Assembly (NCBI GenBank): GCA_002408485.1 | Contig: DHSP01000055.1 | Span: forward strand, 1-42,780 | DNA: 42,780 bases | Direction: 5' to 3' | From: Proteiniphilum sp. UBA5283 | Lineage (GTDB): Bacteria; Bacteroidota; Bacteroidia; Bacteroidales; Dysgonomonadaceae | Part shown: positions 1-8,093 of the stretch, in pieces | Layout of the letters: each line of letters starts with the position of its first letter | How positions within the stretch are numbered: position 1 is the stretch's first letter | The notes under the pieces: generated by a model | Told to the model about the DNA's origin: nothing | Seen by the model: the letters and a program-made list of their open reading frames with translations, nothing else | Database searches by the model: none | Translations under genes and position numbers: made by a program

Positions 1-2129
1 ATGGCGATGCTCACATCGGCCTGGGCCAATGCACTGCTGTCGTTGATGCCGTCACCCGCCATTGCCACTTTCTTTCCCTCCGCCTGCAAGCTCTTCACCA
101 GGTCGGCCTTTTCATCCGGCATCACTCCTCCTTTGAAGCGCGCTACTCCCAACTCTTCGGCGAGCGCAGCAGCCACCTTCTCGTTGTCACCGGTATAGAT
201 GACCACCTCGATCCCCATGCTGCGTAATTTGTGTATCGCTTCCCGGGAAGTAGGTTTCATCTTGTCGGCGATGCCCACCACACCCAATGCTATTTCCTCA
301 TCGGCAAACAGCGATACGGTATGTGCCGCATCCAGCTCCAGATAAAGCTGCTGCTTGAGATCTGCCGGAATTACAATATTTTTCAACGCCATAAAATACT
401 CGTTCCCCACGTAGTAGGGCTTCCCCTTGTAGGTTCCTTCAATCCCATGTCCGCTTACCTGCTGTACGGTCACATCGTCGAGCAAGGTGCAATTCTCCTT
501 CAACGCAGCGGTGATGGCATCGGCCAGGGGATGTTCCGACCGGTATTCAATGCTGTAAAGGATATCGCGGTGCAGCGGCAAGGCGTCATGCGACCAGGTG
601 ATCTTGTTCACTACCGGCTTTCCTTCCGTGATGGTACCGGTCTTATCGAGAACCACCACATCGATATCTTTTGCCATCTCAAGGCTCTCGGCATCCTTGA
701 TCAGGATGCCCTTTTCGGCCCCTTTACCAATTCCAACCATGATGGCTGTGGGTGTAGCCAGTCCCAGCGCACAGGGGCAGGCAATGACCAGCACAGTCAC
801 CATGGCCAATAACCCGTACACAAAACCGGGGTCACCATCAAAGATGATCCAGGCGGCAAAACTGAGCAGGGCAATACCGATCACCACCGGCACGAAAATG
901 CCGGCAATCTTGTCCACCAGCCCCTGCACCGGAGCCTTACTTCCCTGTGCCTCGTCCACCGCTTTGATGATCTGCGCAAGCAAGGTATCCTTCCCTACCT
1001 TTTGCGCTTTGAACCGGAAGCTCCCCTTCTGATTGATCGTTCCCGCATATACTTTTTCGTGCTGTTTCTTTTCCACGTGAATGGGTTCGCCCGAGATCAT
1101 GCTCTCGTCCACGAAAGAGCCGCCTTCGGTCACTTCTCCGTCCACGGCAATCTTCTCTCCCGGCTTCACCAGTATGATGTCGCCGACCAATACCTCCGCA
1201 ATAGGAATCTCTTCCGGCTCCCCATCACGGAAGACTATTACGGTAGAGGGCTGTAAACCCATCAATTTTTTGATGGCATCGGAAGTATTCCCCTTAGCCC
1301 TCGCCTCCAGCATCTTCCCAAGCAAGATAAAGGCAATGATCACTCCCGCGGCCTCAAAGTATACATGTGCCTCCAAGCCACGGCTTTCCCAGAATTCGGG
1401 CCAGATCATATTGAAAAGGCTGAACAGATAGGCGATGCCGGTACTTAATGCGACAAGTGTATCCATATTGGCAGAGCGGTGCCGGGCCTGCTTCCAGGCA
1501 CCGACAAAAAAACGACGCCCAAAAATAAACAAGATTGGCGTTGCCAGGGCGCACATAATGATATTGGCATAGGGTGCATTCATAAAAAACATGCCGACGA
1601 TCACAAGCGGAATAGCCAGCACCATGGCCCAGATAGTATGTCTGCGAAGTTTTCTGTAGTTTTCCTCCGCTATTTGCTCCACATGTTCAAAAGAAGCCTC
1701 TCCCTCGTCGACAAGCATGTCATACCCTATCTCTTGTAAAGAGCTCTTCATATCGGAGGGTGTAACAATCCCGGGTAGAAATTCAATATTTCCTTTTCCA
1801 TTTCCATAATTCACCGAGACACTTATGACACCCGGCACATAGGAGAGGATATTCTGTGAGCTTGAAGCACAAGCAGCACAGGTCATGTTCAGCACGGGAC
1901 GGGATATCTTTTCGGTACGTACTTCGCCTCCGGCATGACGAACCGTCGACACGACCTCCCGAAGGATCCCGGCGGCATCCTCCGCACGCTTCTCCTCGAG
2001 GGTGAGTAAAATATTGTTGTTTCTTTTGTCGTACTCAACAGCGGCAATCCCCTCTGTCTTTTCAATGGATCCTGCCTGCGGGAGAGCACCTCCGGTGAGT
2101 TGTATGCTGTATTTGTTATTTGCTGTCAT
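1..2129 (-). CDS. copA: Copper-translocating P1B-type ATPase, 3' end cut by window edge
   Basis: This is a heavy-metal P-type ATPase that exports Cu(I) across the inner membrane. About 709 residues are visible; the last part of the P domain and the final membrane helices lie outside the window. Reading from the ATG at 2129, residues 5-70 form a degenerate HMA-like fold without a CxxC pair. A second HMA domain follows with the metal-binding motif MTCAAC near residue 80. Membrane helices follow, then the actuator loop, the intramembrane CPC motif (ACPCALGLATP), the phosphorylation site DKTGT and the hinge GDGIND close to the edge. CPC plus an N-terminal CxxC fits Cu(I)/Ag(I) specificity. The gene is divergent from the S9 peptidase gene across about 150 bp. 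Metal specificity is inferred from family motifs. Confidence 0.93.
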   Translation of the reverse strand, partial: MTANNKYSIQLTGGALPQAGSIEKTEGIAAVEYDKRNNNILLTLEEKRAEDAAGILREVVSTVRHAGGEVRTEKISRPVLNMTCAACASSSQNILSYVPGVISVSVNYGNGKGNIEFLPGIVTPSDMKSSLQEIGYDMLVDEGEASFEHVEQIAEENYRKLRRHTIWAMVLAIPLVIVGMFFMNAPYANIIMCALATPILFIFGRRFFVGAWKQARHRSANMDTLVALSTGIAYLFSLFNMIWPEFWESRGLEAHVYFEAAGVIIAFILLGKMLEARAKGNTSDAIKKLMGLQPSTVIVFRDGEPEEIPIAEVLVGDIILVKPGEKIAVDGEVTEGGSFVDESMISGEPIHVEKKQHEKVYAGTINQKGSFRFKAQKVGKDTLLAQIIKAVDEAQGSKAPVQGLVDKIAGIFVPVVIGIALLSFAAWIIFDGDPGFVYGLLAMVTVLVIACPCALGLATPTAIMVGIGKGAEKGILIKDAESLEMAKDIDVVVLDKTGTITEGKPVVNKITWSHDALPLHRDILYSIEYRSEHPLADAITAALKENCTLLDDVTVQQVSGHGIEGTYKGKPYYVGNEYFMALKNIVIPADLKQQLYLELDAAHTVSLFADEEIALGVVGIADKMKPTSREAIHKLRSMGIEVVIYTGDNEKVAAALAEELGVARFKGGVMPDEKADLVKSLQAEGKKVAMAGDGINDSSALAQADVSIA

Positions 2130-2199
2130 TCTAAATGTTATATTGCTTCATTTAAAAACAATTATGCGAGTGTAAGGTTCAAAAACCGAAGGTTTAAGG

Positions 2200-2229
2200 T
2201 TGTTCGCATGTGAAATAATTGTATTTTTG
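2200..2229 (+). promoter_or_regulatory. Bacteroidetes-type promoter of the S9 peptidase gene
   Basis: A -33 element TTG (2200-2202) is followed by a 19-base spacer and a -7 element TATTTTTG (2222-2229), matching the Bacteroidetes TTTG/TAnnTTTG consensus. Transcription would start near 2235, giving a leader of about 40 bases. The heptamer TTCGCAT occurs at 2203-2209 and 2234-2240, with its inverted form ATGCGA at 2164-2169, so the promoter is bracketed by possible operator sites. Confidence 0.6.
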
Positions 2230-2277
2230 TTTATTCGCATTGTTCACACAATCTGTCAAGTAATATAATTCTGGTCT

Positions 2278-5046
2278 ATGCATAAATTCTTTCTTTCATT
2301 GCTCCTTTTCTTATTAACCGCATTCTCTCTTTTTCCGCAGAAGAAACCACTCGACCATTCTGTGTACGACACCTGGAAGAGCCTGGTGAACAACGCCGTA
2401 AGTGATGACGGCAAAATAGTGGGTTCGCTCATATCCCCGCAAGAAGGGGATACCTCTCTTTTCATAAAAAATAACGCCGAAAATCGTACCCTCACGGTGG
2501 AGAGGGTAAAAAGTTACGCACTCTCCCCCGACGGCAGATGGACGGTAGGACTGATCAAAGCTCCCTACGCCGCTCGTCGTCAGGCCCGCATCGACAAAAA
2601 GAAAAAGGATGAGATGCCGGTAGACTCTCTGCTGATTATTGATAACCTTTCGTTTGCAACGAAGAAGATTCCGGAAGTGAAATCTTACAAAACAGCGCCA
2701 GAATTCAACTCTCATATTGCTTACACCTTCAGCCTGCCAAAAGAGAAAGGCAACAAAAACGATGCCAAACAGAAAGAGATCGTCATTTTGCGTAATCTGC
2801 TGACTCAGGATGAGGACACCTTTAGAAATGTCAAAGAACATATTTTCAATAAATATGGGAATAGCTTCGCTGTGGCAATTCAACCAGATAAAACAGATTC
2901 AACAGATGTACCGCACGTTATATTTGTGGACCTGATGAACAATACACAAAAGATCATCTCACGCGAGAAAATGGAATACAGATCGCTCGCTTTCGACGAA
3001 CCGGGTGAGCGACTCGTATATCTCGCCACGGCAGACACCTCAAAAGTGGCACAAAAGGTGTATGACATACGCTATTACGTTGCCGGTGCTGATTCGGCCG
3101 TGATACTGGCTGACAGAAGCGCTTCGGGACTACCGCACGGATGGATCTTTAACGAGCACGCCGCGCCTTCGTTCAGCAAGAACAGCAAGCGACTCCTCGT
3201 TGGTGCCGCCCCCATGCAGAAGCCCAAAGACACGACCCTTGTCGACTTTGAGATGGCCAGCCTCGACATTTGGCACTGGAAGGAACCTCTCATTCCGCCA
3301 CAACAGCTGGTTCAGCTGAAAAGAGAAGAGAGCAGGACATACTCAGGCATCGTCGATCCCGGATGCAACAACCAATTTATTCCCCTAACCTCCCAGGAAA
3401 TGCCTTATGCAACTGTGGCCGATGAGGGCAACGGAGAGTATGCGCTTTTGTGGTCCGACAAGCCATACCTGCTGGAGAGCCAGTGGGATATCTCCTCAAA
3501 ACAGGATGTATGGATAAAAAATTTGCAAGACGGCAGCCTGTATGAACTTGGCAAACCGTTGCACGGAAAGCCGGCCCTGTCACCACAGGGGAATTATACC
3601 ATTTGGTGGGATGCCGGCGAGCGACACTGGTTTGCCTTTGACAACCGCAATAAATTAGCAAAGAACCTGACCAGGGATATTCCGGTAAACTTCTGGAACG
3701 AAAAGCACGACACCCCCTCACCGGTGGGGTCGTACGGCATCGCTGCCTGGACAGAAAATGATGAGTATGTGCTGATCAACGATGCGTTTGACATCTGGAA
3801 AATTGATCCTTCGGGCAAGAAAAAGGCAGTAAACATGACTCACTTTGCAGGACGTACCGACTCCATCAGATTCCGATATGTACATACCGATCCCGAAAAA
3901 CGATTCATAAAAGAGGATGACCTGCTGCTCCTTTCGGCTTTTGACCAGGTTCGCAAGGAAAGTGGCTACTACACATTGGCACAGAAAGGACGTACCCCGC
4001 TGAAGAAAAGGATTTTGGAGAAATTTACGTTCACCGGGCTGAAGAAAGCCAGGGAAGCTGATATGGTTGTTTACCAAAAGAGCAACTTCCACACATCACC
4101 CGATCTGTATGTGACCAAAGACTTCTGGAGATCTTCGGACAAAATTACCGGGATCAACCCGCAAATGAACGACTTTAACTGGGGCAGAGCTGAACTCTTT
4201 TCCTGGACTTCTCACGCAGGTATCCCTTTGCAAGGCATCCTCTACAAGCCGGAAGATTTTGATCCGCTCAAAAAGTATCCGGTGATGATTTATTTCTATG
4301 AAAAGCATTCCGATGACCTTTACCGCTGGTTCACACCGGCACCCAGCCGTTCTGTCATTAACATACCCTTCTTTGTAAGCCGGGGATACCTTGTTTTCAC
4401 CCCCGACATCCACTATACTGTAGGACATCCGGGCAAGGATGCTTACAATGCGGTTCTTTCCGGGGCGGAAGCACTTGCCGAAAACAGCTGGGTGGATAAA
4501 GAAAATATGGCCATTCAGGGGCAAAGCTGGGGTGGCTATCAGGTCGCTTATCTGGTCACACAGACAAACCTGTTTAAGGCGGCAGGAGCCGGTGCACCTG
4601 TATCAAACATGACCAGCGCTTACGGAGGTATCCGGTGGGAATCAGGCATGAGTCGCCAATTTCAATATGAGCAGACCCAGTCGCGCATCGGGTCCACATT
4701 GAACGATTCTTTGCAGCTCTATATTGAAAACTCTCCGGTATTCTTTGCAGACAAGGTCGAAACACCGCTGCTGATCATGCATAACGACAAGGACGGAGCT
4801 GTTCCGTGGTATCAGGGGGTGGAGCTCTTTATGACCCTCCGCCGCCTCGGAAAACCGTCATGGCTGTTACAATACAACAACGAAGCACACAATCTGGAAC
4901 ATCGCCGCAACAGCAAAGACCTCTCCATACGGCTGCAACAGTTCTTCGATCACTACCTCAAGGGAGAAGCTGCACCGGCATGGATGACACGCGGGGTACC
5001 CGCCACGGAAAAGGGCAAAACCTGGGGTTATGAAACGGTGGAATGA
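2278..5046 (+). CDS. S9 family peptidase (prolyl oligopeptidase family), secreted
   Basis: A 922-residue serine peptidase of the prolyl-oligopeptidase/dipeptidyl-peptidase group, which cleaves short peptides. A signal peptide (residues 1-20, ending in FSLFPQ) implies export to the periplasm or outer surface. The long middle part (about 30-620) fits the beta-propeller gating domain. The C-terminal alpha/beta-hydrolase domain carries the nucleophile motif GQSWGGYQ, an acid candidate in HNDKDGAVPW and the catalytic His in NNEAHNLEHR. All three triad positions are present, so it should be active. The ATG at 2278 is directly followed by the signal peptide and lies about 43 bases after the putative transcription start. 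Its stop codon abuts the stop of the convergent methyltransferase gene with no bases between. The substrate is unknown; a role in peptide scavenging is inference. Confidence 0.92.
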   Translation: MHKFFLSLLLFLLTAFSLFPQKKPLDHSVYDTWKSLVNNAVSDDGKIVGSLISPQEGDTSLFIKNNAENRTLTVERVKSYALSPDGRWTVGLIKAPYAARRQARIDKKKKDEMPVDSLLIIDNLSFATKKIPEVKSYKTAPEFNSHIAYTFSLPKEKGNKNDAKQKEIVILRNLLTQDEDTFRNVKEHIFNKYGNSFAVAIQPDKTDSTDVPHVIFVDLMNNTQKIISREKMEYRSLAFDEPGERLVYLATADTSKVAQKVYDIRYYVAGADSAVILADRSASGLPHGWIFNEHAAPSFSKNSKRLLVGAAPMQKPKDTTLVDFEMASLDIWHWKEPLIPPQQLVQLKREESRTYSGIVDPGCNNQFIPLTSQEMPYATVADEGNGEYALLWSDKPYLLESQWDISSKQDVWIKNLQDGSLYELGKPLHGKPALSPQGNYTIWWDAGERHWFAFDNRNKLAKNLTRDIPVNFWNEKHDTPSPVGSYGIAAWTENDEYVLINDAFDIWKIDPSGKKKAVNMTHFAGRTDSIRFRYVHTDPEKRFIKEDDLLLLSAFDQVRKESGYYTLAQKGRTPLKKRILEKFTFTGLKKAREADMVVYQKSNFHTSPDLYVTKDFWRSSDKITGINPQMNDFNWGRAELFSWTSHAGIPLQGILYKPEDFDPLKKYPVMIYFYEKHSDDLYRWFTPAPSRSVINIPFFVSRGYLVFTPDIHYTVGHPGKDAYNAVLSGAEALAENSWVDKENMAIQGQSWGGYQVAYLVTQTNLFKAAGAGAPVSNMTSAYGGIRWESGMSRQFQYEQTQSRIGSTLNDSLQLYIENSPVFFADKVETPLLIMHNDKDGAVPWYQGVELFMTLRRLGKPSWLLQYNNEAHNLEHRRNSKDLSIRLQQFFDHYLKGEAAPAWMTRGVPATEKGKTWGYETVE

Positions 5047-5832
5047 TTAAAACCCGCGCTGCCGCATCGCTTCAAAGGTAAGAATTGCAGTAGAGACAGA
5101 GACATTGAGCGAATCAATTTTCCCACGCATCGGAATCTTGATTCGCTTTGTCGCATTGTTTAACCAGAAATCGGTCAGTCCCTCCGCTTCGGTCCCCATT
5201 ACGATGGCGGAGGGTAGTTTAAAATCAATGTTTTGGTAAAATTCAGCAGCCTGCAACTCCGCAGCATACACCGCGATCTTGTTATTCTGCAGCCAATCCA
5301 ATGCTTCTTCGGAGGTACAGACAGCTGTCTGCACGGTAAACAGGCCTCCTACGCCGGACCGGACCACATTGGGATTGTAGAGGTCGGTTTGCGGGTCACA
5401 TACGATCACCGCATCCACGGCGGCAGCATCAGCAGTACGCAGTATGGCACCCAGGTTGCCGGGCTTCTCTACCGACTCGAGAAGGATCAGAAAAGGATTT
5501 TCGGAGAGCCGGATATCGCTCAACCTGTGCATTTTTGGTTTGGCAAGTGCCACGATCCCGTCGGAGTTCTCCCGGTAGGCAATCTTCTCAAAGACGGCAG
5601 GGGAGATATCAAAAACAATGTTTCCGGGCAACGCATGCAGCAGATTCGGATATTTACTGTGGGAATACATTTCGCGACACACATAGACCGACTCCATCTG
5701 GTAATTGCTCTGCAAAGCCAGAGAGAGCTCACGCGCACCTTCGATCACAAAAAGCTGTTGCTCACGTCTCTCTTTTGTTTTCGACAGTTTGACAATATTT
5801 TTAATGGCTGGGTTTTGCAGGCTGGTAATCAT
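5047..5832 (-). CDS. TrmH/SpoU family RNA methyltransferase
   Basis: A SpoU-class (SPOUT, trefoil-knot) methyltransferase that transfers a methyl group from S-adenosylmethionine to a 2'-O-ribose in rRNA or tRNA. The N-terminal substrate-binding segment begins ITSLQNPAIKNIVKL. The three SPOUT motifs are seen: motif 1 ESVEKPGNLGAILRTADA, motif 2 AIVMGTEAEGL and motif 3 KIPMRGKIDSLNVSVSTAI. The ATG at 5832 is preferred (261 residues); an in-frame TTG at 5853 would overlap the stop of the upstream thioredoxin gene. The gene probably follows that thioredoxin gene in an operon, 17 bases downstream. The length and full motif set fit the RlmB/TrmH-like group, but the exact nucleotide target cannot be told from sequence. 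Confidence 0.88.
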   Translation of the reverse strand: MITSLQNPAIKNIVKLSKTKERREQQLFVIEGARELSLALQSNYQMESVYVCREMYSHSKYPNLLHALPGNIVFDISPAVFEKIAYRENSDGIVALAKPKMHRLSDIRLSENPFLILLESVEKPGNLGAILRTADAAAVDAVIVCDPQTDLYNPNVVRSGVGGLFTVQTAVCTSEEALDWLQNNKIAVYAAELQAAEFYQNIDFKLPSAIVMGTEAEGLTDFWLNNATKRIKIPMRGKIDSLNVSVSTAILTFEAMRQRGF

Positions 5833-5849
5833 TCCATACAAATTAAGGA

Positions 5850-6320
5850 TCAAAGATCGGTACGTTGCTCCTTTTTCAGCAGAAAAGTGTCGATCGCTTC
5901 CTTGAATGACTTTTTCGGCAGGGCGCCCATTGCCATCTGGGGCTGTTCGTTCATCGGAATAAAAAGGAACATCGGAATACTTTGTACCCCGAACATACGT
6001 GCCAGTTCAGGTTCTTTATCCACATCAATCTTATAGACGTAGATGTCATCGCCATATTCCGCGGCCAGATCCGACAAAATGGGTGACGTGATTCGGCAAG
6101 GTCCGCACCAGGTGGCATAAAAATCCACGATGGCAGGCTTATCGCCATTATATTTCCAGACTTCCGGATTACTTTCGTAGTTGAACACCTTTTCAAGAAA
6201 GGTTGCTTTGGTCAGTTCTATTGGTTTTGCCGTTATATTGTTCTGCGAGCTGGAAGGTTCGGCTGCAGAAGCGGCGAACACAATGATTAGTGTTGCTAAG
6301 AGGGTAGAAATTTTATTCAT
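5850..6320 (-). CDS. Periplasmic thioredoxin-fold protein
   Basis: A 156-residue thioredoxin-family protein with a signal peptide (residues 1-20, cleaved near AASAAEP). The active site is YATWCGPC, the classical thioredoxin CGPC pair, and the cis-proline loop is seen as QSIPMFLFI. It most likely acts as a thiol-disulfide oxidoreductase in the periplasm. The classical CGPC sequence suggests a reductant role rather than DsbA-like oxidation, but this is inference. It is followed by the methyltransferase gene within 17 bases. The short size leaves no room for extra domains seen in TlpA/ResA proteins. Confidence 0.9.
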   Translation of the reverse strand: MNKISTLLATLIIVFAASAAEPSSSQNNITAKPIELTKATFLEKVFNYESNPEVWKYNGDKPAIVDFYATWCGPCRITSPILSDLAAEYGDDIYVYKIDVDKEPELARMFGVQSIPMFLFIPMNEQPQMAMGALPKKSFKEAIDTFLLKKEQRTDL

Positions 6321-6469
6321 TTTAAATAACGGGTTTTACTGTGATTTTTTATAAATGTCATTTATAAACAGTCCGGAAGGAACAAATGTTTACGGTGACC
6401 GGTACACAAGCTCTCTATCAACAAAAATATCGGCAAGCAGCAAGCAGCAAAAAAACACCGAATCGTTGA

Positions 6470-6973
6470 TCAAAAGATGGAGCGATCTTTATACTTGTAG
6501 ACATTTTTACTGGGCACTCCAAATTCTCTTGCCGAAACATTTTCAAGCGCTACCTTCCATATCTTTACATTCTTCACAGAAGGTGCCGAGTAACTGAATT
6601 CCCTGTCGGAGTACTGACGCATAATAATATTCAACGCATTTACCTTTTCATCATACTCATCTTCAAAAACCACTTTGCCACGACAAATCACGCTATCGGC
6701 ACGCACCCGGTAGCTGCAGGCCACCTCTTCGTCCTGCCACATCAGCTTTGGATCGGTGCAGAAAGTGATGCAAACATTGGGGTTTTTTTCGAGAATGGAG
6801 ATGGAATGTCCCTCCTGTGCGGAATGCAGATAGATGATTTCGTCTTCGTAACCGAAATTCATCGGCAACACATAGGGGATACCATTCTCGTCGGCCATCC
6901 CCACATAACACAATGTACAACTGCGGATTAGATCCTCAATCCGGTCCTGTTCTTCCAACTGATAGGTTCTCAT
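6470..6973 (-). CDS. Pyridoxamine 5'-phosphate oxidase-related flavin protein (Nim-like)
   Basis: A 167-residue split-barrel flavoprotein of the PNPOx-like/NimA group. Family features include the N-terminal helix EEQDRIEDLIRSCTLCYVGM, the barrel strand YVLPMNFGYEDEIIYLHSA with the His-Ser pair near residue 51, and the segment NPNVCITFCTD. Members bind FMN or a related cofactor; some Bacteroides relatives reduce 5-nitroimidazoles, but most chromosomal members have no known substrate. Resistance should not be assumed from this sequence alone. A -7 element TATCTTTG lies about 37 bases upstream on the minus strand, so it is probably transcribed alone. Rejected alternative: true PdxH, which is longer and has different PLP-binding residues. 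Confidence 0.82.
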   Translation of the reverse strand: MRTYQLEEQDRIEDLIRSCTLCYVGMADENGIPYVLPMNFGYEDEIIYLHSAQEGHSISILEKNPNVCITFCTDPKLMWQDEEVACSYRVRADSVICRGKVVFEDEYDEKVNALNIIMRQYSDREFSYSAPSVKNVKIWKVALENVSAREFGVPSKNVYKYKDRSIF

Positions 6974-7009
6974 AGCGCTCTTTTAAATTTCTTTTTCAGC
7001 CGTTGCCGG

Positions 7010-7017
7010 CAAAGATA
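7010..7017 (-). promoter_or_regulatory. -7 element of the Nim-like gene
   Basis: On the minus strand this reads TATCTTTG, matching TAnnTTTG, and lies 37 bases before the ATG at 6973. No good -33 TTTG is present at the expected distance, so this is a half-supported promoter. Confidence 0.4.
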
Positions 7018-7020
7018 AAT

Positions 7021-7055
7021 AAAAAAAGGAAAAACCATCTCCTGATTCTTCCTTT
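7021..7055 (-). terminator. Possible terminator of the rpmI-rplT unit
   Basis: On the minus strand, AAAGGAA (7055-7049) can pair with TTCCTTT (7031-7025) across a 17-base loop and is followed directly by a T-rich run. It begins 28 bases after the rplT stop. The stem is short and AT-rich and the loop is long, so support is moderate. Confidence 0.4.
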
Positions 7056-7082
7056 CTATGCTCAATCAACGAAAATGTGACG

Positions 7083-7427
7083 TCACTTCACTTTATCCAC
7101 GATTGCCTTAAACGCTTCGGGATGGTTCATTGCCAGGTCGGCAAGCACCTTACGGTTGATTTCTATTTCATGCTTATGCAGCGCTCCCATCAACCGTGAA
7201 TAGGACATGCCGTTCTCACGGGCAGCTGCATTGATACGCTGGATCCACAAAGCGCGGAAGTTGCGTTTTTTGTTTTTGCGGTCACGATAGGCATAGGTCA
7301 ACCCTTTCTCCCATGTGTTTTTGGCTACGGTCCACACATTTTTGCGGGCACCGATATAGCCTCTTGTAAGTTTCAGAACTTTTTTTCTGCGGTTGCGCGA
7401 GGCAACATGATTGACTGATCTTGGCAT
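7083..7427 (-). CDS. rplT: 50S ribosomal protein L20
   Basis: L20 is an early-assembly 23S rRNA-binding protein of the large subunit. The 114-residue sequence is full length and starts PRSVNHVASRNRRKKVLK, with the family segments GARKNVWTVAKNTWEKGLTY and RKNKKRNFRALWIQRINAAAR. It follows rpmI by 100 bases on the minus strand, in the usual rpmI-rplT order. The 100-base spacer contains two small hairpins that could be involved in L20 autoregulation, which is known in other phyla; that is inference here. Confidence 0.98.
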   Translation of the reverse strand: MPRSVNHVASRNRRKKVLKLTRGYIGARKNVWTVAKNTWEKGLTYAYRDRKNKKRNFRALWIQRINAAARENGMSYSRLMGALHKHEIEINRKVLADLAMNHPEAFKAIVDKVK

Positions 7428-7454
7428 AATGTTACTTGTTTTGAATGATAGCGT

Positions 7455-7480
7455 CTCTGTCGTGCAGAGCTCTTCGGAGC
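7455..7480 (-). promoter_or_regulatory. Adjacent small hairpins in the rpmI-rplT spacer
   Basis: On the minus strand two short stems follow each other: GCTC-CGAA-GAGC (7480-7469) and CTCTG-CACGA-CAGAG (7469-7455), sharing one base. They sit about 30 bases before the rplT ATG. They could be a leader structure bound by L20, or have no role. Confidence 0.3.
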
Positions 7481-7527
7481 ATACATCCTGTTACTAAATC
7501 TCTTTACTGGAAACCACCCGGCATGCA

Positions 7528-7725
7528 TTACTTCAACGCCAGCAGTGTTTTAATGCTGTTTACGTCAGATTTGTGAACAAGGCCCGAATGCGTAAGATTT
7601 CTCTTCTGCTTTTTGGTCTTCTTCGTCAAAATATGACTTTTGTACGCATGTTTCCGCTTGATTTTTCCTGTTCCGGTAAGGGCGAACCTCTTTTTGGCAC
7701 CGGAATTAGTCTTCATTTTTGGCAT
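7528..7725 (-). CDS. rpmI: 50S ribosomal protein L35
   Basis: A 65-residue basic protein starting PKMKTNSGAKKRFALTGTGK, the standard L35 signature, and ending with a Lys-rich tail. It is a structural protein of the large ribosomal subunit. In most bacteria rpmI directly follows infC; here infC lies about 5.3 kb away on the same strand. A consensus promoter at 7792-7822 lies about 60 bases upstream of the ATG, so rpmI-rplT appears to be transcribed independently of infC. Confidence 0.98.
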   Translation of the reverse strand: MPKMKTNSGAKKRFALTGTGKIKRKHAYKSHILTKKTKKQKRNLTHSGLVHKSDVNSIKTLLALK

Positions 7726-8093
7726 TTTGCTGTCTTCGAATTAGTGAATATTTTTTTCTTCGTTTTCTCCGCGGTCAGGCGAAAAAGTTTGCAAAAGTAA
7801 TGATTTTATCCGAACAATCAAAACATTATCCTTCTATTTTTTAGGGTCTGCGATCAACTAATTACTGACATATTGTAAAGTATAAAATATCGGTTAAAGT
7901 AAAAGACACCAGTTTCTAAGGGATATAATCTCAATGGGGATCTTTTGCCGGGAAGAGACAAAGGGAACAATGCCTGCCAGTACTAGTAACGCCAAGCAAT
8001 CATGACAATTCCCTACCGTACCCTCCGTCGGTAAGATATCCGCGATTACTTCTTAATCCTCCTTGCAATCCAGTTTTCGTCGCAGCGAGACAA
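7726..8093. other. 368-bp intergenic junction between rpmI and the inserted lipoprotein genes
   Basis: The first hundred bases hold the rpmI leader and promoter. From about 7830 to 8093 I see no coding region, RNA gene or strong hairpin; the sequence is the downstream flank of the lipoprotein pair. No direct-repeat attachment site, integrase remnant or insertion-sequence end is visible here. Confidence 0.6.
7792..7822 (-). promoter_or_regulatory. Promoter of rpmI-rplT
   Basis: On the minus strand TTTG (7822-7819) is separated by exactly 19 bases from TACTTTTG (7799-7792), a full match to the Bacteroidetes consensus. Transcription would start near 7785, leaving a leader of about 60 bases before rpmI. 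It explains how rpmI-rplT is expressed although infC is 5 kb away and ends in its own terminator. Confidence 0.7.

Noticed and set aside
6470..6973. Nitroimidazole resistance gene
   Set aside because: The fold and part of the motif pattern fit Nim-like proteins, but chromosomal relatives are common and have unknown substrates; resistance cannot be claimed.
6974..7082. Possible Bacteroidales-1 RNA, often found downstream of the L20 gene
   Set aside because: Only 109 bases separate rplT from the next gene, and these hold a terminator-like stem and the -7 box of the Nim-like gene; no separate RNA unit fits.
7800..8093. Attachment site or insertion-sequence remnant at the edge of the inserted block
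   Set aside because: No terminal inverted repeats, target duplication or integrase/transposase fragments are visible by eye.
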